7,209 nucleotides of DNA from an uncultured bacterium (GCA_905215665.1 CAJMQR010000059.1:1-7209); one strand, 5' to 3'. Shown: positions 1-6,540, counted from the first letter of the stretch. A program made the numbers and translations. Notes: generated by a model not told the origin, from the letters alone.

Positions 1-68
1 CTGACTGCCGGAACAAGCAGTCCCACAACCAGAATCAGAGCCAAAAACAGGGATAGAAATTTCTTCAT
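1..68 (-). CDS. N-terminal fragment of an exported protein (signal peptide only)
   Basis: Only the first 22 codons lie in the window; the gene runs off the left edge. The visible residues begin MKKFLSLFLALILVVGLL and then VPAV: a positively charged start (KK), a long Leu/Val/Ile core and a Pro-Ala end, which is a classic Sec signal peptide. The ATG (complement of 66-68) follows a strong AAAAGGAGGAAGACC ribosome binding site. No lipobox cysteine is visible in the part seen, so a secreted or wall-bound protein or a binding protein are all possible. It is transcribed divergently from the abrB-like gene. Function cannot be assigned. Confidence 0.8.
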   Translation of the reverse strand, partial: MKKFLSLFLALILVVGLLVPAV

Positions 69-122
69 GGTCTTCCTCCTTTTTCATTGGTGCGGGGAGT
101 TTCCCACACTATTGTACTTCCA

Positions 123-128
123 ATTATA
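123..128 (-). promoter_or_regulatory. Putative -10 box for the left-edge exported protein
   Basis: Read on the minus strand this is a perfect TATAAT directly preceded by TG, 55 bases upstream of the start codon at 68. The hexamer 17 bp further upstream (146-151, TTCCAT) is a poor -35, so this may be a promoter that needs an activator, or the box may be fortuitous. Transcription would start near 116. Confidence 0.5.
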
Positions 129-320
129 CAGCTTTCCCTCTGAAAATGGAAGTCATTTCGCGTCGTGATTTGTGTCAAAAAACATATCATTTTTTTGTGA
201 AAAATACATAGTTTTTTACGCCTATGTTTGCGTCAAAAACAACAATCCGCCCACGGCGCACACGCGGAGGAATTCCGTGCATACTGGCGGATGCTCTGCC
301 CTCTTCCGCCCGCGCGTTCT

Positions 321-340
321 CCCGGAATCCGGGCTTTTTT
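321..340 (+). terminator. Weak terminator-like hairpin upstream of the abrB promoter
   Basis: CCCGG-AAT-CCGGG is followed by C and six T residues. The stem is only 5 bp with a 3-base loop, so termination would be modest. It sits 10 bp upstream of the operon -35 box and could insulate the promoter from upstream plus-strand transcription, but no upstream plus-strand gene is visible. Confidence 0.3.
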
Positions 341-350
341 CCGTTTTCTG

Positions 351-379
351 TTGACAAGCGGGAGTCTCCCTGCTACAAT
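351..379 (+). promoter_or_regulatory. Sigma-A promoter of the abrB-ynbB-eamA operon
   Basis: A perfect -35 TTGACA (351-356), a 17-bp spacer and a -10 TACAAT (374-379) preceded by TGC, that is, an extended -10. The start site would be near 386, giving a leader of about 35 bases before the ATG at 421. The spacer contains a perfect palindrome GGGAG-T-CTCCC (360-370). Confidence 0.85.
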
Positions 380-380
380 G

Positions 381-411
381 CTTTTCGTACAAATATGAAA
401 AGTATGAAAAG
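381..411. promoter_or_regulatory. Operator-like inverted repeat over the operon transcription start
   Basis: The arms CTTTTCGTAC (381-390) and GTATGAAAAG (402-411) are complementary at 9 of 10 positions; the tenth would be a G-U pair in RNA. The spacer is 11 AT-rich bases. The dyad starts one base after the -10 box, spans the predicted start site and ends on the first G of the GGAGG ribosome binding site. This is where an autorepressor site is expected. A tandem repeat of TATGAAAAG (394-402, 403-411) overlaps it. Binding by the adjacent AbrB-like protein is inference. Confidence 0.55.
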
Positions 412-420
412 GAGGCAGCC

Positions 421-660
421 ATGGCGGGAGGAAAACATCTGCTGGGCATGGCGCGCGGCAGGCATGTGTTCGGCACCGTAAAGGTGGGAGAGCGCGGACA
501 GATCGTGATTCCCAAGGACGCGCGGGCGCTGTTCGGCATCCGGCCGGGAGACACGCTTCTGATCCTCGGCGATGAAAAAAGCGGGATCATTGTGACGCGC
601 CCCGAGGTCGTCAGCGACATGGCGCAGCGCGTTTTTCAGAACATGGAGGAGGAAACATGA
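421..660 (+). CDS. AbrB/SpoVT/MazE-type DNA-binding protein
   Basis: A 79-residue protein made of one SpoVT-AbrB swapped-hairpin domain (about residues 17-63) with short tails. The typical pattern is clear: GTVKVGERGQIVIPKDAR, then FGIRPGDTLLILGDEKSGI. Proteins of this fold bind DNA as dimers or tetramers through the basic residues of the first strands and act as regulators or antitoxins. No toxin gene lies next to it, so a local regulator is more likely than a MazE antitoxin. The start is well supported: AAAAGGAGG lies just upstream of ATG 421, better than the internal ATG at codon 10. It is the first gene of an operon, and its stop overlaps the next start (ATGA, 657-660). The dyad between its -10 box and ribosome binding site suggests autoregulation. 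Confidence 0.88.
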   Translation: MAGGKHLLGMARGRHVFGTVKVGERGQIVIPKDARALFGIRPGDTLLILGDEKSGIIVTRPEVVSDMAQRVFQNMEEET

Positions 661-1946
661 AGGAGCTTTATTTGCAGCTCGGCGTCTCCCCGGCGGTCTA
701 TGCCTATGGGGAACGGGTGCTCGAAGGGCTGCGGGAACGTTTCGCCGCGGTGGACGCCGTGGCGGAGTACAATCAGGCCAAGGTGCTCGCGGCCATGCAG
801 AAAAACCGCGTGAGCGCGGCCTGTTTTGCCGCCACCACGGGGTACGGCTATGACGACGTCGGCCGCGACGTGCTGGAAAAGGTCTACGCCGATACCTTCC
901 ACACGGAGGCTGCGCTGGTGCGCCCGCAGATTACCTGCGGCACCCATGCGCTGACGGTGGCACTGTCCGCCAACCTTCTGCCGGGGGACGAGCTCCTCTC
1001 GCCGGTGGGCGCGCCCTATGATACGCTGGAGGAGGTCATCGGCATCCGCCCCTCCCCCTGTTCGCTGAAGGAATACGGCGTGCGTTACCGGCAGGCAGAT
1101 CTGACGCCGGAGGGCGGCTTTGACTACGACGCCATCCGCGCGGCGGTCAATGAGCGCACAAAGCTGGCAACCATCCAGCGCAGCAAGGGCTATGCCACCC
1201 GTCCCACCTTCTCCGTGCAGCAGATCGGCGAGCTCATCGCCTTTCTCAAGTCCCTCAAGCCCGATCTCATCTGCATGGTGGACAACTGCTACGGCGAGTT
1301 TGTCGAGACGCTCGAGCCGAGCGACGTGGGCGCGGATCTTGTGGTCGGCAGCCTGATCAAGAATCCCGGCGGCGGACTTGCGCCCATCGGCGGCTATATC
1401 TGCGGCAGGGAGCGCTATGTGCAGCGCTGCGCCTACCGTCTCTCCGCGCCCGGACTCGGGCAGGAGGTCGGCGCAAACCTCGGCCTGCTTCCCGCCCTGT
1501 ATCAGGGCTTCTTCCTCGCGCCGACGGTCGTTGCTTCCGCGCTCAAGGGCGCGATCTTCGCCGCAAATCTCTATGAGCGCATGGGCTTCCGCGTTGTTCC
1601 CAACGGCAGCGAAAGCCGCCACGACATCATTCAGGCGGTGGAGCTTGGCTCCCGGGAGGGCATGGTCGCCTTCTGCAAGGGGATTCAGGCCGCCGCGCCG
1701 GTGGACAGCTACGCCGACCCCGTGCCGTGGGCCATGCCCGGCTACGAAGACGAGGTCATCATGGCGGCAGGCGCCTTTGTGCAGGGCTCTTCCATTGAGC
1801 TGTCCGCCGACGGCCCCATCCGTCCGCCCTATGCGGTCTATTTTCAGGGCGGCCTGACTTGGTATCACGCAAAGCTGGGAATTCTTCTCTCCGTGCAGAA
1901 AATGCTGGAAGCCGGCCTTGCGAAACTTCCGGAGGTTACAAAATGA
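657..1946 (+). CDS. ynbB: YnbB-like PLP enzyme (methionine gamma-lyase family, 'aluminium resistance' type)
   Basis: A 429-residue fold-type I PLP enzyme of the family labelled 'methionine gamma-lyase family' or 'aluminium resistance protein' (Pfam PF06838), close to the length of Bacillus YnbB. Visible landmarks are TGYGYDDVGRD (61-71), the cofactor-phosphate segment CGTHAL (94-99), the cofactor-ring aspartate D209 in MVDNCYGEF, and the presumed Schiff-base lysine K235 in GSLIKNPGGG. The fold suggests C-S lyase or related elimination chemistry on sulfur amino acids, but the substrate of this subgroup is not firmly established, so the name is a family label. It is cytoplasmic. Its start overlaps the AbrB stop by 4 bases and has GGAGGAGG upstream. 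Its stop overlaps the transporter start in the same way, implying translational coupling. In many Firmicutes ynbB sits near hflX and glnR; the pairing here is different. Confidence 0.9.
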   Translation: MKELYLQLGVSPAVYAYGERVLEGLRERFAAVDAVAEYNQAKVLAAMQKNRVSAACFAATTGYGYDDVGRDVLEKVYADTFHTEAALVRPQITCGTHALTVALSANLLPGDELLSPVGAPYDTLEEVIGIRPSPCSLKEYGVRYRQADLTPEGGFDYDAIRAAVNERTKLATIQRSKGYATRPTFSVQQIGELIAFLKSLKPDLICMVDNCYGEFVETLEPSDVGADLVVGSLIKNPGGGLAPIGGYICGRERYVQRCAYRLSAPGLGQEVGANLGLLPALYQGFFLAPTVVASALKGAIFAANLYERMGFRVVPNGSESRHDIIQAVELGSREGMVAFCKGIQAAAPVDSYADPVPWAMPGYEDEVIMAAGAFVQGSSIELSADGPIRPPYAVYFQGGLTWYHAKLGILLSVQKMLEAGLAKLPEVTK

Positions 1947-2863
1947 ACTGGTTCTGGTTTGCGCTGATCGCTCTGCTGTGCTGGAGCGGCTCAGATCTTT
2001 TTTCCAAAATCGGCTGTTGCGGTCAGGAAGACCGCACGGCACATCTGAAGATGGTCGTCGCCGTGGGCGTCGTCATGGGCCTGCACGCGGCGTATATGGT
2101 CTTTTTCCGCAATGTCGCGATCTCGTGGGAGGTTCTCTGGACCTATCTTCCCGTATCGCTGCTTTACATCGTCTCCATGGCGCTGGGCTATGTGGGTCTG
2201 CGCTACATCGAGCTGTCCATATCCTCCCCCATCTGTAATTCCTCGGGCGCGCTGGTCGCTGTGCTGTGCCTGCTCACGGGCGGCCTGTCCGCGCTGGACG
2301 GCGCGAATCCGGTGCTGGTGCTGGGGGCGATCGCCATGGTCTGTGCAGGCGTGATCGGTCTGGGGATCGTCGAGGCGCGCGAGGACGACAGCCTGCGCGC
2401 GAAACGGCAGGAGCATGCCAACCGCAAGTATGCCAAGAGCTGGCTTGCCATCTGCCTGCCCGTCGCCTACTGCCTGCTGGACGCGGCGGGAACCTTTGCC
2501 GACTCTCTCGTGCTGGAATCGCTCAACGAGGACTCCGCGAACGTCGCCTATGAGCTGACCTTTCTTGCGGCCGGACTGGGGTGCCTGGCCTATCTGCTGA
2601 TCCGCCGGAAAAAATTCGTGTTCCGGCTGGAGGTCCCCAAATATCTGGGAGCGGTCTGCGAAACCGTCGGCCAGCTTTTTTACATCTACGCCCTTGCCGA
2701 CGAGGACCATGTGATGATGTCCGCGCCGATCATTTCGGCCTATTGCGTACTCTCGGCGGTTTGGGGAAGGATCTTCCTGCGCGAGAAGCTCTCGTGGAAG
2801 CACTATCTGATGATCGCGCTGGTCGTTGCCGGCATTGTCCTTCTGGGTATTTACGATATCTGA
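1943..2863 (+). CDS. EamA/DMT-superfamily transporter
   Basis: A 306-residue membrane protein with about ten hydrophobic segments: near residues 3-22, 36-55, 66-85, 95-114, 124-143, then 167-187, 203-220, 234-251, 258-277 and 285-303. A charged cytoplasmic loop (144-166) splits it into two five-helix EamA halves. The C-terminal half shows the usual pattern, SAPIISAYCVLSAVWGRIFL, then REKLSWKHYL and a final hydrophobic helix. Members of the drug/metabolite transporter superfamily move amino acids, sugars or other metabolites, often outward; the substrate cannot be read here. ATG 1943 was chosen because GGAGG (1931-1935) lies 7 bases upstream and it makes an ATGA overlap with the PLP enzyme; a longer in-frame reading from 1859 would lie inside that gene. 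Coupling suggests it handles a substrate or product of the enzyme. Confidence 0.88.
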   Translation: MNWFWFALIALLCWSGSDLFSKIGCCGQEDRTAHLKMVVAVGVVMGLHAAYMVFFRNVAISWEVLWTYLPVSLLYIVSMALGYVGLRYIELSISSPICNSSGALVAVLCLLTGGLSALDGANPVLVLGAIAMVCAGVIGLGIVEAREDDSLRAKRQEHANRKYAKSWLAICLPVAYCLLDAAGTFADSLVLESLNEDSANVAYELTFLAAGLGCLAYLLIRRKKFVFRLEVPKYLGAVCETVGQLFYIYALADEDHVMMSAPIISAYCVLSAVWGRIFLREKLSWKHYLMIALVVAGIVLLGIYDI

Positions 2864-2871
2864 CCAAACAA

Positions 2872-2900
2872 AAAAGCGCCCGCTGCCGGCGGGCGCTTTT
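2872..2900. terminator. Bidirectional intrinsic terminator between eamA and spoIID
   Basis: The stem GCGCCCGC / GCGGGCGC (2876-2883 and 2889-2896) has a 5-base loop and is flanked by AAAA on the left and TTTT on the right. It therefore works on either strand: for the operon on plus and for spoIID, whose stop codon is at 2902-2904, on minus. Confidence 0.92.
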
Positions 2901-2901
2901 C

Positions 2902-3888
2902 TTATTCCATATGCAGTCTTTTTACTTCCGTCCCCTGATAATAGTGCAGAAGGATCTGTTCAAAGTCCTCCCCTTCCTCCGCCAGCGCATCGGCGCCGTA
3001 CTGGCTCAGGCCGACGCGATGACCGTAGCCGCTGGTGCGGATTGTCACGGCCCCGCCAGAGGTTGTGATCGTCATATCCGTGGAGCGCAGGGAAAAGAGC
3101 TTCCGCAGCTCCGTCCCGTGAACCGTCACGCCTCCGATCTGCACGGTGTCCAGCCCGCCGCCCACGGTGCGGCGCTGCTCCGCGAACCACTCCGCCGGTT
3201 CGCCGTCCAGCTCCGCCTCCGGATGGACGGAACGGATTGTTTCCGCGAATTCCTGCGCCCCGATGGTCACGCAGTCTTCATATTTTTCTTCATGCTCGGG
3301 GCTTTCCACCGCCTGCAGATAGGGTACGTCGCTGCCCCAGACCGCCGCGGCGGCCTCCGTCATCCCCCCGGCGCAGGAGAAAAACGTCGCGTCGATCAGC
3401 GAACCGTCATAGGTCACGACCAGCCCGTCCGTCTGCGTCACCGCATCCTCCGCCTTCTGCAGCGCCTCCGTATTCTCATACTCCTCTTTCGGCGTCCACG
3501 CCTGACAGCAGGCGTAGCTGCCGCAGACATCCGCACCCGTATGCTTTCTGCCCTCCGCCTTGCGCAGCGCATAGGTGCGGGAAGCCACGGCCTGCGCCTT
3601 CAGCGCCTCCGCTGCAAAATCCGTGGGCATCTCCGCCAGCACAACCCCCACAAGATAGTCGTGCAGTGGCATCTCCCGGATGCCCTCAGGCGTTTCGACC
3701 CTGAGAATCAGGCCGCCGTCAAAGGAAGTCTCCGGCTCCGGCGCCTGCGTGCTTTCCGCCGCCGTCGGCTCCGTGCTTTCCATTGGCTCCGGTTCGGAAG
3801 GTTCGGATTCCGCGCCCGGAAGCAGCAGAAAGGGCAGGGCAAACGCCGTCAGAACGACAAGAACGGATAAAAAAACTTTGCTTTTCAT
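2902..3888 (-). CDS. spoIID: Stage II sporulation protein D (SpoIID/LytB-domain lytic transglycosylase)
   Basis: A 328-residue protein. Residues 5-24 form an N-terminal membrane anchor; residues 26-55 are a Pro/Glu/Ser/Thr-rich linker, and the rest is the SpoIID domain. Family landmarks are the presumed catalytic glutamate E86 in VLAEMP, then LKAQAVASRTYAL (96-108), SCAGGMTEAAAAVWG (171-185) and GYGHRVGLSQYGA (287-299). SpoIID cuts glycan strands of septal peptidoglycan as part of the DMP (SpoIID-SpoIIM-SpoIIP) engulfment machinery in the mother cell. It marks a spore former. H116, C122, C127 and C128 cluster where known SpoIID proteins bind zinc. The start at 3888 follows AAGGGAGA. I could not resolve a convincing sigma-E promoter upstream. 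It is convergent with the eamA operon and divergent from citrate synthase. Confidence 0.92.
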   Translation of the reverse strand: MKSKVFLSVLVVLTAFALPFLLLPGAESEPSEPEPMESTEPTAAESTQAPEPETSFDGGLILRVETPEGIREMPLHDYLVGVVLAEMPTDFAAEALKAQAVASRTYALRKAEGRKHTGADVCGSYACCQAWTPKEEYENTEALQKAEDAVTQTDGLVVTYDGSLIDATFFSCAGGMTEAAAAVWGSDVPYLQAVESPEHEEKYEDCVTIGAQEFAETIRSVHPEAELDGEPAEWFAEQRRTVGGGLDTVQIGGVTVHGTELRKLFSLRSTDMTITTSGGAVTIRTSGYGHRVGLSQYGADALAEEGEDFEQILLHYYQGTEVKRLHME

Positions 3889-3929
3889 ACTTTCTCCCTT
3901 CGTAATGCATATTTATTCATGTTTTTTCA

Positions 3930-3958
3930 TTGACGTACCGCGCTTTATTTGATAGAAT
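3930..3958 (+). promoter_or_regulatory. Sigma-A promoter of citrate synthase
   Basis: TTGACG (3930-3935), a 17-bp spacer and TAGAAT (3953-3958) preceded by TGA, an extended -10. Both boxes are one base off consensus. The start site would be near 3965, leaving a leader of about 23 bases before the ATG at 3988. Confidence 0.75.
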
Positions 3959-3975
3959 AGTCACAATCTTTTTTC

Positions 3976-3985
3976 GAGGTGATCC
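3976..3985 (+). promoter_or_regulatory. Ribosome binding site that fixes the citrate synthase start
   Basis: GAGGTGATCC is an uninterrupted 10-base match to the complement of the usual bacterial 16S rRNA 3' end. It lies 8 bases (counted from GAGG) before ATG 3988. The in-frame GTG at 3979 lies inside this site and so cannot be the start. Confidence 0.8.
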
Positions 3986-3987
3986 CC

Positions 3988-5355
3988 ATGGCTGAACCGG
4001 CAAGCCCGTCCACCTATCTGGAATTCATTCACAATCTATGCGCCGACTACAAAATTCATAACTCCCTGATCCACGAGGCACGGGAGAACAGCAACATCAA
4101 GCGCGGCCTGCGCAATGACGACGGCACCGGTGTCATGGTCGGCTGCACCAAGGTCGGCAACGTCCTCGGCTACAGCATCATTGACGGCGACCGCGTCCCC
4201 ATGGAGGGCCGCCTCATCTATCGCGGCTATGATCTGCCCGATCTGGTCAACGCCTATATCCAGGAAAAGCGCTTCGGTTTCTCCGAGGTTGCGTATCTTC
4301 TGCTCTTCGGCAAGCTACCCACGAAGGCGCAGTACGACATGTTCACCGCCATTCTCCACTCCTACACGGCGCTGCCGCAGAATTTCACGGAGGATATGAT
4401 TCTCAAGAATCCCAGCCACGACGTCATGAACAAGCTGGGGCGCTCCGTCCTGGCCCTCTACTCCTGCGATCCCGATCCGGACAGCCTGAGCGTGGAAAAC
4501 ATGATGCGCCAGTCCATTGAGCTGGTCGCCCGCTTCCCCGTGATTGTGGCGCACGCCTATGTGGTCAAGCGGCATTATTATGACAATGACAGCCTGTATC
4601 TGCACCGGCCGGAGCCGGAGCTTTCCATTGCGGAGAACTTCCTGCGCATGATCCGGCCGAATAAGCAGTTTACCCACGAGGAAGCGCGGCTTCTGGATCT
4701 CTGTCTGGTCTGCCATGCCGAGCACGGCGGCGGCAACAACTCCACCTTCACCTGCCGTTCCGTCTCCTCCACGGGCACGGACACCTATTCCGCCATCGCC
4801 GCGGCTGTCGGCTCGCTGAAGGGACCGAAGCACGGCGGCGCAAACCGGCAGGTGCTCAGCCAGTTTGAGGAATTCAAAGCCAATGTGAAAGATTGGAAGG
4901 ACGACGACGAGGTTGCCGCCTTTGTCCGCCGTGTGCTCAACAAAGAGGTATGCGACCACTCCGGACTTGTCTACGGGATGGGGCATGCGGTCTATACCCT
5001 CTCCGATCCCCGCGCCCTCATTCTGCGCAAAAGCGCGCGCACACTGGCGCGCCAGAAGGGAATGCTGGACGAGCTTGAACTGATGGAGGCCATCGAACGC
5101 GTTACCCCGCGGGTCTTTGCGGAGGTGACGGGCTGTGAAAAGATCATGTGCGCCAATGTGGATATGTATTCCGGCCTGATCTACCGCATGCTGGATATCC
5201 CGCCCGATCTGTTCACGCCGCTGTTCGCCGTGGCAAGGATCACCGGCTGGTGCGCGCACCGGATGGAGGAAGTGCTGACCGGCGGCCGCATCTACCGTCC
5301 GGCCTATAAGTCTCTGATCCGGCATAAGGATTATATCCCCTTTGCGGAAAGATAA
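3988..5355 (+). CDS. gltA: Citrate synthase
   Basis: A 455-residue citrate/2-methylcitrate synthase family protein that condenses acetyl-CoA and oxaloacetate to citrate in the cytoplasm, probably feeding 2-oxoglutarate and glutamate synthesis. The catalytic triad is intact: H282 in GPKHGGAN, H333 in GMGHAVY followed by DPRA, and D392 in NVDMYSG. HAEHGGGNNSTFT is also typical. The N-terminal extension of about 50 residues before the conserved core (VGYSI-like region) fits the longer clostridial form rather than the roughly 370-residue Bacillus form. The start at ATG 3988 is set by the GAGGTGATCC ribosome binding site. No aconitase or isocitrate dehydrogenase gene follows in the window. It is probably co-transcribed with the acyltransferase 31 bases downstream. 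A methylcitrate synthase role cannot be excluded, but no propionate genes are nearby. Confidence 0.93.
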   Translation: MAEPASPSTYLEFIHNLCADYKIHNSLIHEARENSNIKRGLRNDDGTGVMVGCTKVGNVLGYSIIDGDRVPMEGRLIYRGYDLPDLVNAYIQEKRFGFSEVAYLLLFGKLPTKAQYDMFTAILHSYTALPQNFTEDMILKNPSHDVMNKLGRSVLALYSCDPDPDSLSVENMMRQSIELVARFPVIVAHAYVVKRHYYDNDSLYLHRPEPELSIAENFLRMIRPNKQFTHEEARLLDLCLVCHAEHGGGNNSTFTCRSVSSTGTDTYSAIAAAVGSLKGPKHGGANRQVLSQFEEFKANVKDWKDDDEVAAFVRRVLNKEVCDHSGLVYGMGHAVYTLSDPRALILRKSARTLARQKGMLDELELMEAIERVTPRVFAEVTGCEKIMCANVDMYSGLIYRMLDIPPDLFTPLFAVARITGWCAHRMEEVLTGGRIYRPAYKSLIRHKDYIPFAER

Positions 5356-5386
5356 ACCGTTCATCGGCTGAAAGGAGCCATGCTTT

Positions 5387-6394
5387 ATGCCGCTGCGCAG
5401 AGAATATCGTTTTGACCATATGCGCGCGGCGCTGCTCTTCCTTGTCGTTTTCGGTCACTTTTTGGAGCTGCTGCCGGAGGGAGGCCGGGCGCTGTACCGC
5501 ACCATCTATTCTTTCCATATTCCGGCGCTGCTGTTCCTTTCCGGCCGGTTTGCGAAGCACTCGGGCCGCCGTCTGTGGCAAATGCTCCTTCTCTATCTCG
5601 TCTTCCAGACACTCTACCGCCTGTTTGACCGGTTCGTGATGGGAAATCCGCAGGACCTCACCGTCTGTCTGCTGATTCCGTACTGGCTGCTGTGGTATCT
5701 GCCCGTGCTGATGGGCTGTCTGGCGCTGACGCCGCTGCTGGAAAAGATTCCCTCCCGCTTTCGTTTCCTGCCCTTTGCGGTTTCCCTGTTTGCTGCCCTG
5801 CTGTGGGGTTTTTTACCCGTTTCCGGATACTGGTTCTCTTTCGGGCGTTTTTTGAGCTTTTTCCCCTTCTTTCTGGCCGGACTGTATCTGAAGCGGCTTC
5901 CGCTGCCCTCCGGAAGGCTCCGTCTGATTCTGCTGTCGGCCGCACTGCTTGCGGCCGCTCTGGGCACGCGGTATCTGTTTTTCCATCCGGAGCTTCCCAC
6001 CGGGCTGCTGTACGGCTCCATGAATTTTGCAGCGCTGAACGCAACGCTCCGGCAGAAAGCCCTTGTCTTTCTGCTGGCGGCGGTCTGGGTCGTCCTGCTT
6101 CTCCTGCTGCCGTGGCCGAACCGGCGGCTTCCGCTTTGGTCGGCACTGGGGAAAAACACGCTTCCCATCTTTTTGCTGCACGGCTTTTTCGTCAAGCTGG
6201 CCGCAAAATTCCATATCTTTTCGTTTTCAAAGTACGGAAATCTCCTTCTGGCTTTGACCCTCAGCCTGCTTTTGCTGCTTCTTTTGGGCAATCCTTATGT
6301 TGCAGGTGCGATGAATCGCCTGTTCTTCAGGCCGCGTACTGCGCCGCCGTCAGAAAAACAGCAAATTTCCGGAATCTCCGAAAAAAAGGATTGA
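5387..6394 (+). CDS. Acyltransferase-3 family membrane protein
   Basis: A 335-residue, strongly hydrophobic multi-pass protein. The N-terminus has the acyltransferase-3 (PF01757) signature: R8 and D10, then LLFLVVFGHF with the presumed active H24, followed by FHIPALLFLSG (43-53). Around ten membrane segments follow, up to about residue 305, then a short charged cytoplasmic tail. The family transfers O-acetyl or other acyl groups to cell-surface sugars, polysaccharides or peptidoglycan from the membrane; the target here is unknown. ATG 5387 has AAAGGAG 9 bases upstream; an ATG at 5380 is out of frame. It lies 31 bases after citrate synthase with no terminator between, so it is probably in the same transcript, though no functional link is evident. 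Its stop codon (6392-6394) lies inside the -35 box of the tRNA promoter. Confidence 0.85.
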   Translation: MPLRREYRFDHMRAALLFLVVFGHFLELLPEGGRALYRTIYSFHIPALLFLSGRFAKHSGRRLWQMLLLYLVFQTLYRLFDRFVMGNPQDLTVCLLIPYWLLWYLPVLMGCLALTPLLEKIPSRFRFLPFAVSLFAALLWGFLPVSGYWFSFGRFLSFFPFFLAGLYLKRLPLPSGRLRLILLSAALLAAALGTRYLFFHPELPTGLLYGSMNFAALNATLRQKALVFLLAAVWVVLLLLLPWPNRRLPLWSALGKNTLPIFLLHGFFVKLAAKFHIFSFSKYGNLLLALTLSLLLLLLLGNPYVAGAMNRLFFRPRTAPPSEKQQISGISEKKD

Positions 6395-6419
6395 CAACCA
6401 CTGTGTCTCATGCTACAAT
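6391..6419 (+). promoter_or_regulatory. Sigma-A promoter of tRNA-Leu
   Basis: A perfect TTGACA (6391-6396), a 17-bp spacer and TACAAT (6414-6419) with an extended TGC. The start site would be near 6426, about 21 bases before the mature tRNA. The TGA stop of the acyltransferase gene is part of the -35 box, so the promoter begins inside the upstream coding sequence. Confidence 0.85.
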
Positions 6420-6446
6420 ATCTGAGCAATCCGGTAAACGGAGCAT

Positions 6447-6534
6447 GCGCGAGTGGTGGAATTGGCAGACTCGCTAGATTCAGGTTCTAGTGTCCACTCC
6501 GGACGTGCGGGTTCAAGTCCCGCCTCGCGCACCA
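6447..6534 (+). tRNA. tRNA-Leu (anticodon CAG)
   Basis: An 88-base class II tRNA. The acceptor stem GCGCGAG (6447-6453) pairs fully with CTCGCGC (6524-6530), followed by A and an encoded CCA. The anticodon stem CTAGA/TCTAG encloses a loop TTCAGGT with anticodon CAG at 6481-6483, reading CUG. A long variable arm (about 6489-6506), as expected for leucine, precedes a T arm GCGGG-TTCAAGT-CCCGC (6507-6523). The CUG codon is used often in the neighbouring GC-rich genes. Confidence 0.97.
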
Positions 6535-6540
6535 AATCTC

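Larger units (their letters stand above)
69..420. other. Divergent intergenic region
   Basis: This gap of 352 bases separates the left-edge exported protein from the abrB-like gene. It holds a TATAAT -10 for the minus-strand gene, a strong promoter for the plus-strand operon, and an AT-rich middle (about 160-245). The middle has an ACATAG/CTATGT dyad (206-211 and 222-227) and a near-repeated TGYGTCAAAAA (171-181 and 229-239). Two related 11-bp palindromes lie at 95-105 and 360-370. The short reading frames here lack ribosome binding sites and family resemblance, so I see no gene. Confidence 0.6.

Noticed and set aside
172..354. Small plus-strand frame in the left intergenic region, possibly a short peptide or small RNA ending at the 321-340 hairpin
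   Set aside because: No ribosome binding site or promoter with proper spacing could be found, and the hairpin is weak.
421..660. AbrB-like protein as the antitoxin of a toxin-antitoxin pair
   Set aside because: No toxin-sized gene adjoins it; the coupled neighbour is a full-length metabolic enzyme, so a regulator is the better reading.
636..2042. Long minus-strand open frame (468 codons) opposite the PLP enzyme gene
   Set aside because: It mirrors a well-recognised gene in GC-rich DNA, its translation is rich in Arg/Gly/His without family features, and it has no convincing ribosome binding site.
2581..3870. Plus-strand open frame (429 codons) across the end of eamA and opposite spoIID
   Set aside because: It crosses the strong terminator at 2872-2900 and is antisense to an intact spoIID; the product is Arg-rich and featureless.
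4315..5364. Minus-strand open frame (349 codons) opposite citrate synthase
   Set aside because: It is a shadow of citrate synthase, whose catalytic residues and start are clear; its translation has no recognisable domain.
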